DNA from: Microlunatus endophyticus
GTDB lineage: Bacteria > Actinomycetota > Actinomycetes > Propionibacteriales > Propionibacteriaceae
Length of the DNA stretch: 64,000 bases
Direction of reading: 5' to 3'
Assembly: GCF_014646195.1 (NCBI RefSeq)
Contig: NZ_BMMZ01000006.1
Coordinates: 186,001 to 250,000 of the forward strand
Position numbers and translations under genes: made by a program. The notes below the pieces were generated by a model that was given only the letters and a program-made list of their open reading frames with translations, was not told where the DNA came from and ran no database searches. This document shows positions 28,898 through 39,863 of the stretch, one piece after another (position 1 is the stretch's first letter; the number at the start of each line of letters is the position of its first letter).

Positions 28898-30217
28898 TTA
28901 CTCCTGCTGTCCGGCTATCAACTGCACCGCACGCTGCCGGGCCCATCGGTCGGCGGTGAGCACCGCATCCAGCGTGAGGTCGTCGTCACTGACCAGCGTC
29001 GAGCGTACGTTGCCGGCCGAAATTCCCGCCGGACCCTGGTCCGACGTGTGCTCGCCAGGATGCTCGGCAGTGTGTTCGGCGGTGTGTTCGGAGAGGACGG
29101 CGGCCGCGATGTCGGTGATCGCGTTGAAGCCGATCCGCCGGTCGTGGAATGCGTCCACGCACTCCTCGTTGGCGGCATTGACCACCGCCGGAGCGGTACC
29201 GCCGAGCTTGCCGGCCCGGCGGATCAGGCCGACAGCCGGGAACGCCTCGTCGTCGAGCGGCTCGAAGGTCCACGAGCTGGCCTTCGTCCAGTCCACGGCA
29301 CGGGCCGAGCCGGGCAGCCGTTCCGGCCAGCCGAGGGCCAGCGCGATCGGCAGCCTCATGTCCGGCGGCGAGCACTGGGCCAGGGTCGAGCCGTCGACGA
29401 ACTGCACCATCGAATGGATCATCGACTGCGGATGCACCACCACGTCGACCCGGTCGAGATCGATGCCGTACAGCAGATGGGCCTCCAGCACCTCCAGCCC
29501 CTTGTTGACCAGGGTGGCCGAGTTGGTCGTGATCACGCGGCCCATGTTCCAGGTCGGATGGGCCAGCGCCTGCTCGGGCGTGGCGCCGGCCATCTGCTCG
29601 CGGGTCATGCCGCGGAAGGGGCCGCCGCTGGCCGTCACGATCAGCCGGTCGACCTCCTCCGCCCGGCCGCCGCGCAGGCACTGGGCGATCGCCGAGTGCT
29701 CGGAGTCGACCGCGACGATCTGACCGTCGCCAGCCGCCGACGTGACCAGCCGGCCGCCGATCACCAGGGACTCCTTGTTGGCCAGCGCCAGCGTCGTGCC
29801 CTGGGCCAGGGTGGCCAGAGTCGCGGTCAATCCGGCGGCACCGGTGATCGCGTTGAGCACGATGTCGCAGCCGTACGCCGCCAGCTCGTCGGAGGCCGTC
29901 GGCCCGGCCAGGATCTTCGGCAGCTTCACCTCGCCGCGGTTCCAGCCACGCCGGGAGACCTCGGCGTACAAGGCCAGCTGCAGGTCCTGGACGGCGGTGG
30001 CCTGCGCGACGCCGACCACCGCCGGCCCGAAATCGAGCACTTGACGGGCCAGCAGACTGATGTTCGAACCGCCGGCCGACAATCCGACCACCCGGAAGAG
30101 CCCGGGGCGGGCGCCGACGACCTCCAGCGCCTGGGTGCCGATCGAACCGGTGCTGCCGAGGATGACGACGTCGCGGACCTGCCGGGTGTTCACCGGTCCA
30201 GTCTTCCAGTTCCTCAT
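28898..30217 (-). CDS. dxr: 1-deoxy-D-xylulose 5-phosphate reductoisomerase
   Basis: Commits DXP to the MEP pathway using NADPH. 439 aa. NADPH motif VVILGSTGSIGTQALEVV, ANKESLVIGG, and metal/substrate motifs VDSEHSAIAQCL and ITASGGPFRG-type sequence at residues 185-200. Near residues 375-396 is an insert of HTAE-like units encoded by a 12-bp tandem repeat, before the C-terminal helix. ATG overlaps the CDF transporter stop by 4 bp (ATGA). Confidence 0.96.
   Translation of the reverse strand: MRNWKTGPVNTRQVRDVVILGSTGSIGTQALEVVGARPGLFRVVGLSAGGSNISLLARQVLDFGPAVVGVAQATAVQDLQLALYAEVSRRGWNRGEVKLPKILAGPTASDELAAYGCDIVLNAITGAAGLTATLATLAQGTTLALANKESLVIGGRLVTSAAGDGQIVAVDSEHSAIAQCLRGGRAEEVDRLIVTASGGPFRGMTREQMAGATPEQALAHPTWNMGRVITTNSATLVNKGLEVLEAHLLYGIDLDRVDVVVHPQSMIHSMVQFVDGSTLAQCSPPDMRLPIALALGWPERLPGSARAVDWTKASSWTFEPLDDEAFPAVGLIRRAGKLGGTAPAVVNAANEECVDAFHDRRIGFNAITDIAAAVLSEHTAEHTAEHPGEHTSDQGPAGISAGNVRSTLVSDDDLTLDAVLTADRWARQRAVQLIAGQQE
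29046..29093 (-). repeat. 12-bp tandem repeat, four units, inside dxr
   Basis: Degenerate units such as GTGTGTTCGGCG encode EHT-A repeats in the C-terminal part of Dxr, outside the active site. Confidence 0.75.
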
Positions 30218-31185
30218 GCGTCCAGTTCCAGGGACGGCTCGTCCTTGGTGGACAGCGTGAGCACCGCCTCCTCGACCGCTGCATAGCCCTCGATCTGCTT
30301 TTCCACGCTGCGCAGCCGGACGGCGAGATCGTCCTCGCGCTGGTTTCCGGTCAGGTCGACCGCAGCGACCAGGTAGACCCGCCCCGGACCGACGAACTCG
30401 ACGTGCAAGTAGGTGATCCGCTCGATGTCGGGATGGCGCAACAGCTGGTTCAGCACCGCGTTGCGCAGCTGCGAGCTGATCTCCTGGCCGAGCAGGAAAT
30501 TCCGGTTCCGCTGGATCAGTACCACCGCGATGATGCCGAGCAGGACGCCGACCGCGATCGATCCGAGCGCATCCGGAATCGGCGATCCGGTGAGCTGGTG
30601 CAGCCCGACGCCCAGGCCGGCCAGGATCAGCCCGACGAGGGCGGCCGAATCCTCGAAGAAGACCGCGCGCAAAGTCGGATTGGAGGTGTCCAGGACGAAC
30701 TCCAGCGTGTGTTCGGTGCCGAAGTCGTCAGCCGAGCCGCGCGCCTGCCGGAACGCCTGCAGGAAGGAGGTGCCCTCGAGGATGAAGGAGATCCCGAGCA
30801 CGATGTAGTTGATCAGGAAGTGCTCGGCCGGCTCACCGCTGCCCAACTCCTGGGCTCCGTGCATGATCGAGACCACGGCGCCCGCGGTGAAAAGGCCAAA
30901 TGCCGCGAACATGCTCCAGACGTAACTGTCCCGGCCGTAGCCGAACGGGTGACTGGCGTCGCGGCCCCTGCGGCCGGAACGGTCGGCGATCAGCAACAGG
31001 ATCTCGTTGGCGGTGTCGGCCCAGGAGTGCGCCGCCTCAGCCACCATCGAGGCCGAGGAGGTGATCACCGCGGCGATCGTCTTGGCGATCGCGATCAGCA
31101 GGTTGGCGCCGAGCGCGATCAACACTGTGGTCAGACTCTCCCCGTCCTCGGAGGGAGCGTCCAGCCGTGCGTCCTTGGCATCCAC
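30214..31185 (-). CDS. Cation diffusion facilitator transporter
   Basis: 323 aa with six predicted membrane segments. The first pair contains MVAEAAHSWADTANEILLL, whose His and Asp fit the metal site of CDF carriers, followed by RDASHPFGYGRDSYVW. The C-terminal cytoplasmic domain is the usual metal-sensing ferredoxin-like fold. Exports a divalent cation such as Zn(II) or Mn(II) in exchange for protons; the metal cannot be told. The gene overlaps dxr by 4 bp, an unusual operon partner. Confidence 0.9.
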   Translation of the reverse strand: MDAKDARLDAPSEDGESLTTVLIALGANLLIAIAKTIAAVITSSASMVAEAAHSWADTANEILLLIADRSGRRGRDASHPFGYGRDSYVWSMFAAFGLFTAGAVVSIMHGAQELGSGEPAEHFLINYIVLGISFILEGTSFLQAFRQARGSADDFGTEHTLEFVLDTSNPTLRAVFFEDSAALVGLILAGLGVGLHQLTGSPIPDALGSIAVGVLLGIIAVVLIQRNRNFLLGQEISSQLRNAVLNQLLRHPDIERITYLHVEFVGPGRVYLVAAVDLTGNQREDDLAVRLRSVEKQIEGYAAVEEAVLTLSTKDEPSLELDA

Positions 31186-31205
31186 AGAGAGATTCTCCCG
31201 CTTCG

Positions 31206-33404
31206 TCAGGAATTTCGCGGCCCGGCGCGGCCGAGGTCGCTTCGAGTCACCGCGCCGATCACCTCGGCGACGCGGGACAGCGTGAAGACGTCCTCCAGAC
31301 TGACCGGACGCCCGGTGCTGTCGGACAGCGGGACCCGCCAGTTCGGGTACTGGTCGGTGGTGCCGGGCAGGTTCTGTGCCCGACGGTCCCCGGTCGCGTC
31401 CACCAGGGCGACATTGATCAGTTGTGCCGGGGTGAGCGCCAGATAGCGGTGCAACGCGATCAGCTGCCGATCGACAAGATCACGATCGATCCTGTGCTCG
31501 GCCTCGTCGGCCAGATGTTGATCTTGCTCGGCCAGCACGCCGGCAGCGACCAGCTCGGCCAACCACGCCGATCGCGCTTGTCGATCGGCCGCCACCTCAT
31601 CCTCGTACGGCCTGGTCAGCAGGCCGAGCCGGGCCCGCAGGCGTACGTGATCACCGGCGAGATAGGCGGCATTGGGCGGCAGGTCGTGGGTGGTGGCCGA
31701 GGCCAGGCAGGACTCGCGCCAGCTGCCGGGCGGCTTCGGCATGCCGTCGTCGTCGTTCTCGAACCACAAGATCGACGTTCCGAGGATCCCGCGCTCCCCG
31801 AGATAGCTCCGGGCCCGAGGATCGACGGTGCCGAGGTCCTCACCGACCACCACCGCCCCGGCCCGTTCGGCTTCCAGGGCAAGGATGCCGACCAGCGCGG
31901 CGTAATCGTAGTGCAGGTAGGCACCGGCCCCGGGACCCGCGCCGTCGGGGATCCACCAGAGCCGGAACAACCCGATGATGTGGTCGATCCGCACAGCCCC
32001 GGCATGCCGCAGCACCGAGCGAACCAGCCGGACGAAGGGCTGGTACCCGTCGGCTGCGAGCCGGTCGGGCCGCCACGGTCGCTGGCTCCAGTTCTGCCCG
32101 TTCTGGTTGTACGCGTCCGGTGGCGCTCCGACGCTGATGCCGTCCGCGTACAGGTGCTTCCGGCCCCAGGTGTCCGCGCCACCCGGGTGCACCCCGACCG
32201 CCAGATCGGGCATCAGCCCCAATCGCATGCCGGCGTCCAGACACTCCTGTTGGGCTCGGGCCAGTTGCTCGTCAGTCACCCATTGCAGCCAGCGATGGAA
32301 GTCCAGCCGACCGAGATGATCATGGACGAAGACCCGGACGGCCACGGAGTCAGGATCCTGCAACGCGTCCGGCCAGGCCCGCCAGTCGGACCCGTACTGT
32401 TCCGCGATCATGCACCAGGCGGCGAAATGATCAAGGTCGACACCTTCGCGCTCGAGGAATGCCTGGTAGGCCTTCTCCCGAACGTCATTCCGCGGCTCGG
32501 CGAAGATCAATTGCAGGGCCCTGAGCTTGGCGCCCCAGATCGCATCGCGGTCGATCCGGGCGCTGCCCCAGATGTCGTCATCGGTGCGGTCGGACGTGGC
32601 CGCGGTGTAGCGCAGGCCGTCGATCACCCGGCGGGTCGCGTCGTCGATGCCGGCGTACTCGGGGATCAGTTCCGGCCGGAGGTAGATCGGGTTGACGAAC
32701 CGGCGGCTGACCGGCAGATAGGGCGACGGCTCGATGGGCGCTCGCGGCTCGGCGGCATGGATCGGGTTGATCAAGATGTAGTCCGCGCCGTGTTCGGCAG
32801 CCGACCAGCGGCCCAACCGCGCAAGATCATCGAAGTCCCCGATCCCCCACGACCCCCGGGAGCGCACGCTGTAGAGCTGAATGGCCAGGCCCCACTGCTG
32901 CGCTCCGGCAGACCGCCCGGGTCGCGCCGGCGTGACGATCAGCGGAGCGCTCCATCGGTGATCGTCGGTCTCGAGTCGCAGCAGGTGGTAGCCCTGCGGC
33001 AGGTCCGGCAGCGGAGTCGGGTGCAGTTCGACACCGTCGGCCGCGTCGACGGTGGTGCCGGGTCCCAGCGCGACGTCGAGTCGGTCACCGGTCTCCGTCT
33101 CGACGTACACCCGGGCGGCACGACCGGCGGGCAGCCGGACCGGGACCGACTCCGGATGATCATCTCGGGTCACCCAGCACACCGGCAGTCCGGGGCGGCT
33201 GGCTGCGGCGCGACGCTCGGACGCCGCCCGTTCTGCCGTCTCCGATGTCGATGCGTCCAGATCGAGTGCCGCGAGGACGGCGATCACGGTGTCGTCTGCG
33301 ACCTGCCGGCGTCCGCCGCGCCAGTCGTCGTACTGAGTGGCGATCCCGACCTCGGCGGCGAGCTCGGACAGGTGGTTCCGAGCAGGATCCGGGGCAACTG
33401 ACAT
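31206..33404 (-). CDS. malQ: 4-alpha-glucanotransferase (amylomaltase, GH77)
   Basis: Transfers alpha-1,4-glucan chains in maltodextrin and glycogen metabolism. 732 aa, long form with an N-terminal extension of about 160 residues. GH77 motifs: SPYLPVSRRFVNPIYL, the nucleophile Asp in VRIDHIIGLFRLWWIP, the acid/base Glu in VVVGEDLGTV and ATTHDLPPNAAYL. ATG with TAGGTT 6 nt upstream (leaderless). The C-terminal sequence EDVFTLSRVAEVIG closes the barrel. Confidence 0.95.
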   Translation of the reverse strand: MSVAPDPARNHLSELAAEVGIATQYDDWRGGRRQVADDTVIAVLAALDLDASTSETAERAASERRAAASRPGLPVCWVTRDDHPESVPVRLPAGRAARVYVETETGDRLDVALGPGTTVDAADGVELHPTPLPDLPQGYHLLRLETDDHRWSAPLIVTPARPGRSAGAQQWGLAIQLYSVRSRGSWGIGDFDDLARLGRWSAAEHGADYILINPIHAAEPRAPIEPSPYLPVSRRFVNPIYLRPELIPEYAGIDDATRRVIDGLRYTAATSDRTDDDIWGSARIDRDAIWGAKLRALQLIFAEPRNDVREKAYQAFLEREGVDLDHFAAWCMIAEQYGSDWRAWPDALQDPDSVAVRVFVHDHLGRLDFHRWLQWVTDEQLARAQQECLDAGMRLGLMPDLAVGVHPGGADTWGRKHLYADGISVGAPPDAYNQNGQNWSQRPWRPDRLAADGYQPFVRLVRSVLRHAGAVRIDHIIGLFRLWWIPDGAGPGAGAYLHYDYAALVGILALEAERAGAVVVGEDLGTVDPRARSYLGERGILGTSILWFENDDDGMPKPPGSWRESCLASATTHDLPPNAAYLAGDHVRLRARLGLLTRPYEDEVAADRQARSAWLAELVAAGVLAEQDQHLADEAEHRIDRDLVDRQLIALHRYLALTPAQLINVALVDATGDRRAQNLPGTTDQYPNWRVPLSDSTGRPVSLEDVFTLSRVAEVIGAVTRSDLGRAGPRNS

Positions 33405-33410
33405 GGGCCC

Positions 33411-33416
33411 AACCTA
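33411..33416 (-). promoter_or_regulatory. -10 element TAGGTT for leaderless malQ
   Basis: TAGGTT, 6 nt before the malQ ATG and just past the terminator of the upstream gene. Confidence 0.55.
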
Positions 33417-33425
33417 GACGACAAA

Positions 33426-33452
33426 CACCCGGTAGCCGTCGGCTACCGGGTG
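33426..33452 (-). terminator. Terminator after HdeD-like gene
   Basis: CACCCGGTAGCC and GGCTACCGGGTG form a perfect 12-bp stem with a 3-nt loop; on the minus strand TTTGTC follows. A classical intrinsic terminator separating the HdeD-like gene from malQ. Confidence 0.9.
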
Positions 33453-33490
33453 CCTGCCCGAGACAGACCTGATCCGCTTACTGAGCCTGA

Positions 33491-34060
33491 TCAGCTGCGG
33501 TGTGAGAGGCTCCGCTCGTTGCCACCCATGAGGAGTCCTGCGACACCCCACAGGATGGTGGCGATCGCGGCCAGCCAGATCAGTCCGGTCAGCGACGGCA
33601 TGATCGCCACGGCGAGGACGCCGAGGACGACGCCGAGTCCGCCCATGATCAGGCCATAGACCCAGTCACGGTGCCCGGAGGACCGTTCCAGCAGGTCGGC
33701 AACGAATTCCAGGCCACCGATCACGAAGGCCCAGACACCGGTCATCCACAGCATCGTGGTCAGCGATGCTCCAGTCACCACCATGGCCAGGATGCCGAAC
33801 ACGATGCCGATCAGTCCGGCGACACCGCGGAGCAGTCTCGGTGTGCCACGGCGACGCGCCGCCTCGACTCCGTTGGCGACGCCGTCCAGGATCGCGAAGA
33901 TCCCGACCAGCAGGGCGAAGGTTCGCAGCGTGCCTGCCGGTAGCAACCAGACGAATCCGAGGATGCCGAAGATCACGGCCAGAGCGCCGCGGGTCACCGA
34001 CCACGGCCACACCTTTGCAGCAGTTGAGCCAAACTCATGGCTCGGTTGGAGAACAGCCAT
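33491..34060 (-). CDS. HdeD family (DUF308) membrane protein
   Basis: 189 aa from the ATG at 34060, which has AAAGGTGG 5 nt upstream; a longer in-frame reading to 34258 lacks a ribosome site. Six short hydrophobic segments arranged in pairs (ALAVIFGILGFVWLLP, LVGIFAILDGVANGV, GLIGIVFGILAMVV, GLIMGGLGVVLGVLAV) fit the DUF308 repeat. HdeD is linked to acid resistance in enterics; the role in actinobacteria is unknown. Divergent from lon. Confidence 0.85.
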   Translation of the reverse strand: MAVLQPSHEFGSTAAKVWPWSVTRGALAVIFGILGFVWLLPAGTLRTFALLVGIFAILDGVANGVEAARRRGTPRLLRGVAGLIGIVFGILAMVVTGASLTTMLWMTGVWAFVIGGLEFVADLLERSSGHRDWVYGLIMGGLGVVLGVLAVAIMPSLTGLIWLAAIATILWGVAGLLMGGNERSLSHRS

Positions 34061-34339
34061 TGAAGCCACCTTTCGTACGAATGCACGATCCGGGGACAGC
34101 CCATAGCGGGGAGCGAGGGATCTCTCGGCTGATACTTCCTGTAATAGCGCTCGGATGGTCTTTATTCCATTCCCAGGAGACCCTCGGACCAGTTCGCGTT
34201 CGCTGATTCTGTTGCCGACGATCGGGCCGTCGTGGCGTGTCGCCCCGGGCGAGGTCATCCTTGGTCACAAAGCCAGCGGCTCGACGTTCACCGGCAGAAT
34301 TCCGCCGGGATCGCCTCTCGCCACTCCCTCCGCGTTCAC
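34061..34339. other. HdeD-lon divergent promoter region
   Basis: No convincing gene. It must carry the promoter of the HdeD-like gene on the minus strand. I see no other clear element apart from the HspR site that follows. Confidence 0.5.
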
Positions 34340-34360
34340 CTTGAGCGAACCCGACTCAAC
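34340..34360. promoter_or_regulatory. HAIR operator (HspR site) before lon
   Basis: CTTGAGC-N7-ACTCAAC matches the HAIR consensus CTTGAGT-N7-ACTCAAG at 12 of 14 positions with exact spacing, 39 bp before the lon ATG. HspR represses dnaK, clpB and lon in Streptomyces, so heat-shock control of lon is predicted. hspR itself is not in this window. Confidence 0.8.
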
Positions 34361-34398
34361 TCTGGAATCAGATCGCATCGGGCGTCGTTGCCTGTGAC

Positions 34399-36780
<2,382 letters not shown>

Positions 36781-36804
36781 TCCGATCGCCTGATCAAACC
36801 ATTC

Positions 36805-36840
36805 GAAGGGGCCCCGATCCATTTCGGATTGGGGCCCTTC
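36805..36840 (+). terminator. Terminator after lon
   Basis: GAAGGGGCCCCGATCC and GGATTGGGGCCCTTC pair over about 15 bp with one bulged G and a 5-nt loop. It starts 25 bp after the lon stop and is followed by TACATCT. Confidence 0.85.
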
Positions 36841-36870
36841 TACATCTAGGGAACAGGGTGGGTTCGCGTC

Positions 36871-36876
36871 TAGACT
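36871..36876 (+). promoter_or_regulatory. -10 element TAGACT for GntR regulator
   Basis: TAGACT, about 66 nt before the chosen GTG, would give a short leader that includes the GAGGTG ribosome site. Confidence 0.4.
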
Positions 36877-36941
36877 GTCGGAAAATCCGCGACGCCGTGG
36901 TCCCGGTGTGTCCCGTTCCCCCGCACATCCGAGGTGATCTG

Positions 36942-37763
36942 GTGGCCTACCCAGAGATGTCTGCATTTCGACCGCGCGGAGCCGAGCGCGTCCAGGCGGT
37001 GCAATGGGTCACCGACCTGCTCCGGATGGAATTCCTGTACGCGCGCACAACCGAACCGCTGCCCAGCGAGGATGCGCTGATCAAGAAGTTCAAGGTCAGC
37101 CGGGGTGTGGTCCGCGAGGTGCTGCAGGTGCTGCGCCAGCAGGGCATGATCGAGCGCGTCCGGGGCGCCGGGACCTTCGTGTTGTCGCCGGGACCGTTGC
37201 TGCACGAGCTCGACGAGTCCCGCGATCTTGCCCAGGACGTGAATTCCGTGACGCCCAGGATCGCCATCCACACGCGATATGCGGGCCTGCACAGCTGTAC
37301 CGGGGTCGTGGCCTCCAAACTCGGCATCGACGTCGGCGATGAGATCGTGATCATGGAATCGCTGACTGCACTGGACGGGTTCCCGATCAGCATCAGGACC
37401 GCATTCCTGCCGGCCGACCCGTTCGCGGTGATCATCGACAACCCGTCGATCAATCTTGACCGGTCCCCGTACGAGGTGATCAGCGAGGTGATCAAGGAAC
37501 CGGTGGGCGACACGGATCTGGAGATCAGCTGCTCCAACGCCGATGCGTTGTGCGCCGCCGAATTGCGGGTGCCGATCGGCTTCGCGCTGCTGGACACCAA
37601 TCGCGTAGTGCACGCGGTCGGCGGCAGTCGGCTGGAATTCAGCATCAGCCACGCCCGTGCCGACCGGCTGGCGTTCACCCATGTGATGCGGTCCTCGGCC
37701 GCTCAGAACAGGTTGCGGGCCGAGACCGGCGAAGCGCTCACGGTCGGCGACCCGACGATCTGA
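36942..37763 (+). CDS. GntR family transcriptional regulator (HutC/UTRA type)
   Basis: 273 aa. Winged-helix DNA-binding domain in the first 75 residues (PSEDALIKKFKVSRGVVREVL, then MIERVRGAGTFV), followed by a UTRA ligand-binding domain (GLHSCTGVVASKLGIDVGDEI to LEFSISHARADRLAF). GTG at 36942 has AGGTG 5 nt upstream. It sits next to the MaoC gene and the two amidases, so it may respond to an amide or acid substrate; that is inference. Confidence 0.88.
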   Translation: MAYPEMSAFRPRGAERVQAVQWVTDLLRMEFLYARTTEPLPSEDALIKKFKVSRGVVREVLQVLRQQGMIERVRGAGTFVLSPGPLLHELDESRDLAQDVNSVTPRIAIHTRYAGLHSCTGVVASKLGIDVGDEIVIMESLTALDGFPISIRTAFLPADPFAVIIDNPSINLDRSPYEVISEVIKEPVGDTDLEISCSNADALCAAELRVPIGFALLDTNRVVHAVGGSRLEFSISHARADRLAFTHVMRSSAAQNRLRAETGEALTVGDPTI

Positions 37764-37818
37764 ACGCCCGGCCGAGCCGCGACCCTCAACCGCGCGGTGA
37801 CCGGCGAGTGCTGCGAAG

Positions 37819-38283
37819 ATGGCGGCCATGGGACCGCTCTACTTCGAGGACTTCACCGACGGCCAGACCTTCACCACGCCGGGCCGGACGATCACCGAGG
37901 CCGACGTGATCAGCTTCGCTGCCTGGACCGGGGACAACAACCAGATCCACACCGATGCGGAGTTCGCCCGACAGACCCGCTACGGTCAGCGGATCGTGCA
38001 CGGCATGCTCGGCGCTTCGCTGTGCCTGGGCCTGATCGCCAGGATGGGTGCCTTCGAAGGCAGCGCCGTCGCGCTGCTGGGGATCGACGGATGGCGATTC
38101 ACCAATCCGGTCTTCATCGGCGACACCCTGACCTGCACGGTGGAGATCGTCGGCAGCCGACTCACCAGCAAAGGCACCACCGGCGTCGTGCAGCGTGAGC
38201 TGAAGTTGATCAATCAGCGCGGCGAGGTCGTCCAACAGGGTCGGATGGACATCCTGATGTTGACCCGGGCCGCGGCGATCTGA
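37819..38283 (+). CDS. MaoC-like hot-dog dehydratase
   Basis: 154 aa (151 from the second ATG at 37828, equally possible). Hot-dog fold with the hydratase 2 motif: DNNQIHTDAEFARQTRYG carries the Asp and His, then IVHGMLGASL. The family hydrates enoyl-CoA thioesters or related compounds. Downstream of the GntR gene on the same strand, 55 bp apart. Confidence 0.88.
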   Translation: MAAMGPLYFEDFTDGQTFTTPGRTITEADVISFAAWTGDNNQIHTDAEFARQTRYGQRIVHGMLGASLCLGLIARMGAFEGSAVALLGIDGWRFTNPVFIGDTLTCTVEIVGSRLTSKGTTGVVQRELKLINQRGEVVQQGRMDILMLTRAAAI

Positions 38284-38298
38284 TCATCGTCGCGGTCT

Positions 38299-38337
38299 TT
38301 CGACAGGCTCAGGAACTCGTTCGACAGGCTGAGGAAC
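38299..38337. repeat. Tandem copies of TTCGACAGGCT-AGGAAC motif
   Basis: TTCGACAGGCTCAGGAAC at 38299-38316 and TTCGACAGGCTGAGGAAC at 38320-38337, spaced 21 bp, in the gap between convergent MaoC and amidase genes. Related to CCCTTCGACAGGCTCAGGG, a dispersed intergenic motif. Confidence 0.85.
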
Positions 38338-38346
38338 CCCTCCCGA

Positions 38347-39807
38347 TCAGGCGGCCATCAACGCGTCCACCGGCGGCACCAGGAGGTGGTGCTCGGTGAC
38401 CTGCTGGAGGGTATGGGCGACCTTGAGCACCGTCGCCTCGGCGAAGGGGCTGCCGATCACCTGCATCGACAGCGGCAGGCCGCTGCTGCTCAGTCCCACC
38501 GGGACGGCGACCGCGGGCAATCCGCAGAGATTCCAGTGCCCGGTGTAACTCGGCTTGGCCAGCCGGCTGCTCGCATCCATGGCATCGGCGCGTTCGGCGG
38601 GTGTCGGCGCCGACGGCGTGATGATCACGTCGTATTCGCCGAGTACCTTCGCGACCTGCTCGGCCCAGAAGGTACGGAACCGGTTCGCCTGGGCGTAGTC
38701 GGCTGCGGTGTAGAACGCGCCGCGTCCCAGCGTCGGCCGGGTGAATCGGCCGTAATCCTCCCAGCGGTGCACCAGATTGTCGCGGTGGTAGGCGTACGCC
38801 TCACCCACCATGATGATGTGGTTGGCGTCCTTTGCCTCGGCTGCGTGATCGAGGACGATCTCGTCCGAGGTCGCGCCGAGCCCGACGAGCTGGTTGACAG
38901 CGGCCAGGACCGCCGAGCGCTGCTCCGGGTCGAGCGCTTCGTGCTCGAAGAAGTACGGCACCGGCAACGCGATCTTGAGACCCTCCACCCCGCCGGCGAG
39001 CAGTTCGGAGTACTTGGGGACGTCGACCTTGGCAGCGTTCGGGTCACCGGCGTCGTAGCCGGCCATCACCTCGAGCAGCAGGGCGCAGTCCAGGGCGCTG
39101 CGCGCCATCGGGCCGATACTGTCCAGGCTGAACCCGAGCGGCACGACACCGTTCTTCGGCACCCGCCCGAAGGTGACCTTGAGGCCGGTGTGCCCGTTGA
39201 CACAGGCCGGTCCGCGGACCGAGCCGCCGGTGTCGGTCCCGAGCCCGCCCAGCGCCAATTGTGCGGCGGTGGCGACGCCGGTGCCCGAGCTCGATCCCGC
39301 CGGGGTGTGGGCGACGTTCCACGGGTTGTGCGGGATCGGGAAGCCCTTGTCCGGGTCCGGCAGCCCGCAGGCGAACTCGCTGGTCGTCGCCTTGCCGACG
39401 AACACCGCACCCGCGGCGCGCAGCCGGGCGTTCACCACGGCGTCAGTGCCGTGGCCCCAGTCGGGCGCGAGCACCCGGCTATTGGCCGTCGTCGGTGCGC
39501 CCTTCATCGCGATGATGTCCTTGATCGCCAGCGGAATGCCCTGCAGGGCGCCCTTGTCGATGCCGGCCGCGAAATCCGCGTCGGCTGCGGCGGCCTGTTG
39601 CATCGCCGCGTCCTCGGTGATGACGACGTAGGCGCCGAGCGCGTCGTTGAGGGACAGGGCACGGTCCAGGATGGTGCGGGTGAGCGTGGTCGAGGTCAGC
39701 GTCCCGGACCGCAGCGCGGCGCCGGCCTCGGCGATCGTCAGATTGGTCTTGACGGTGCCCGGGGCGTCGGGGCCGACCTCGGTCTGCGTCGTCTTGGTGT
39801 CGGTCAT
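38347..39807 (-). CDS. Amidase (amidase signature family)
   Basis: 486 aa. The Ser-cisSer-Lys triad is visible: Lys in PLAIKDIIAMKG, cis-Ser in TPAGSSSGTGVATA and the nucleophile Ser in LGTDTGGSVRGPA. Hydrolyses an amide, carbamate or carboxybiuret-like substrate; the sequence does not tell which. Start with an N-terminal TDTKTTQTEVG stretch and weak GAGG upstream. Last of three co-directional genes with the small AtzG/GatC-like protein and a second amidase. Confidence 0.92.
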   Translation of the reverse strand: MTDTKTTQTEVGPDAPGTVKTNLTIAEAGAALRSGTLTSTTLTRTILDRALSLNDALGAYVVITEDAAMQQAAAADADFAAGIDKGALQGIPLAIKDIIAMKGAPTTANSRVLAPDWGHGTDAVVNARLRAAGAVFVGKATTSEFACGLPDPDKGFPIPHNPWNVAHTPAGSSSGTGVATAAQLALGGLGTDTGGSVRGPACVNGHTGLKVTFGRVPKNGVVPLGFSLDSIGPMARSALDCALLLEVMAGYDAGDPNAAKVDVPKYSELLAGGVEGLKIALPVPYFFEHEALDPEQRSAVLAAVNQLVGLGATSDEIVLDHAAEAKDANHIIMVGEAYAYHRDNLVHRWEDYGRFTRPTLGRGAFYTAADYAQANRFRTFWAEQVAKVLGEYDVIITPSAPTPAERADAMDASSRLAKPSYTGHWNLCGLPAVAVPVGLSSSGLPLSMQVIGSPFAEATVLKVAHTLQQVTEHHLLVPPVDALMAA

Positions 39808-39863
39808 GGTCGTTGATCAGTCCTCGGGTCGGTGATGAGCTTCAGTCGGTGTGCTGCAGGACT

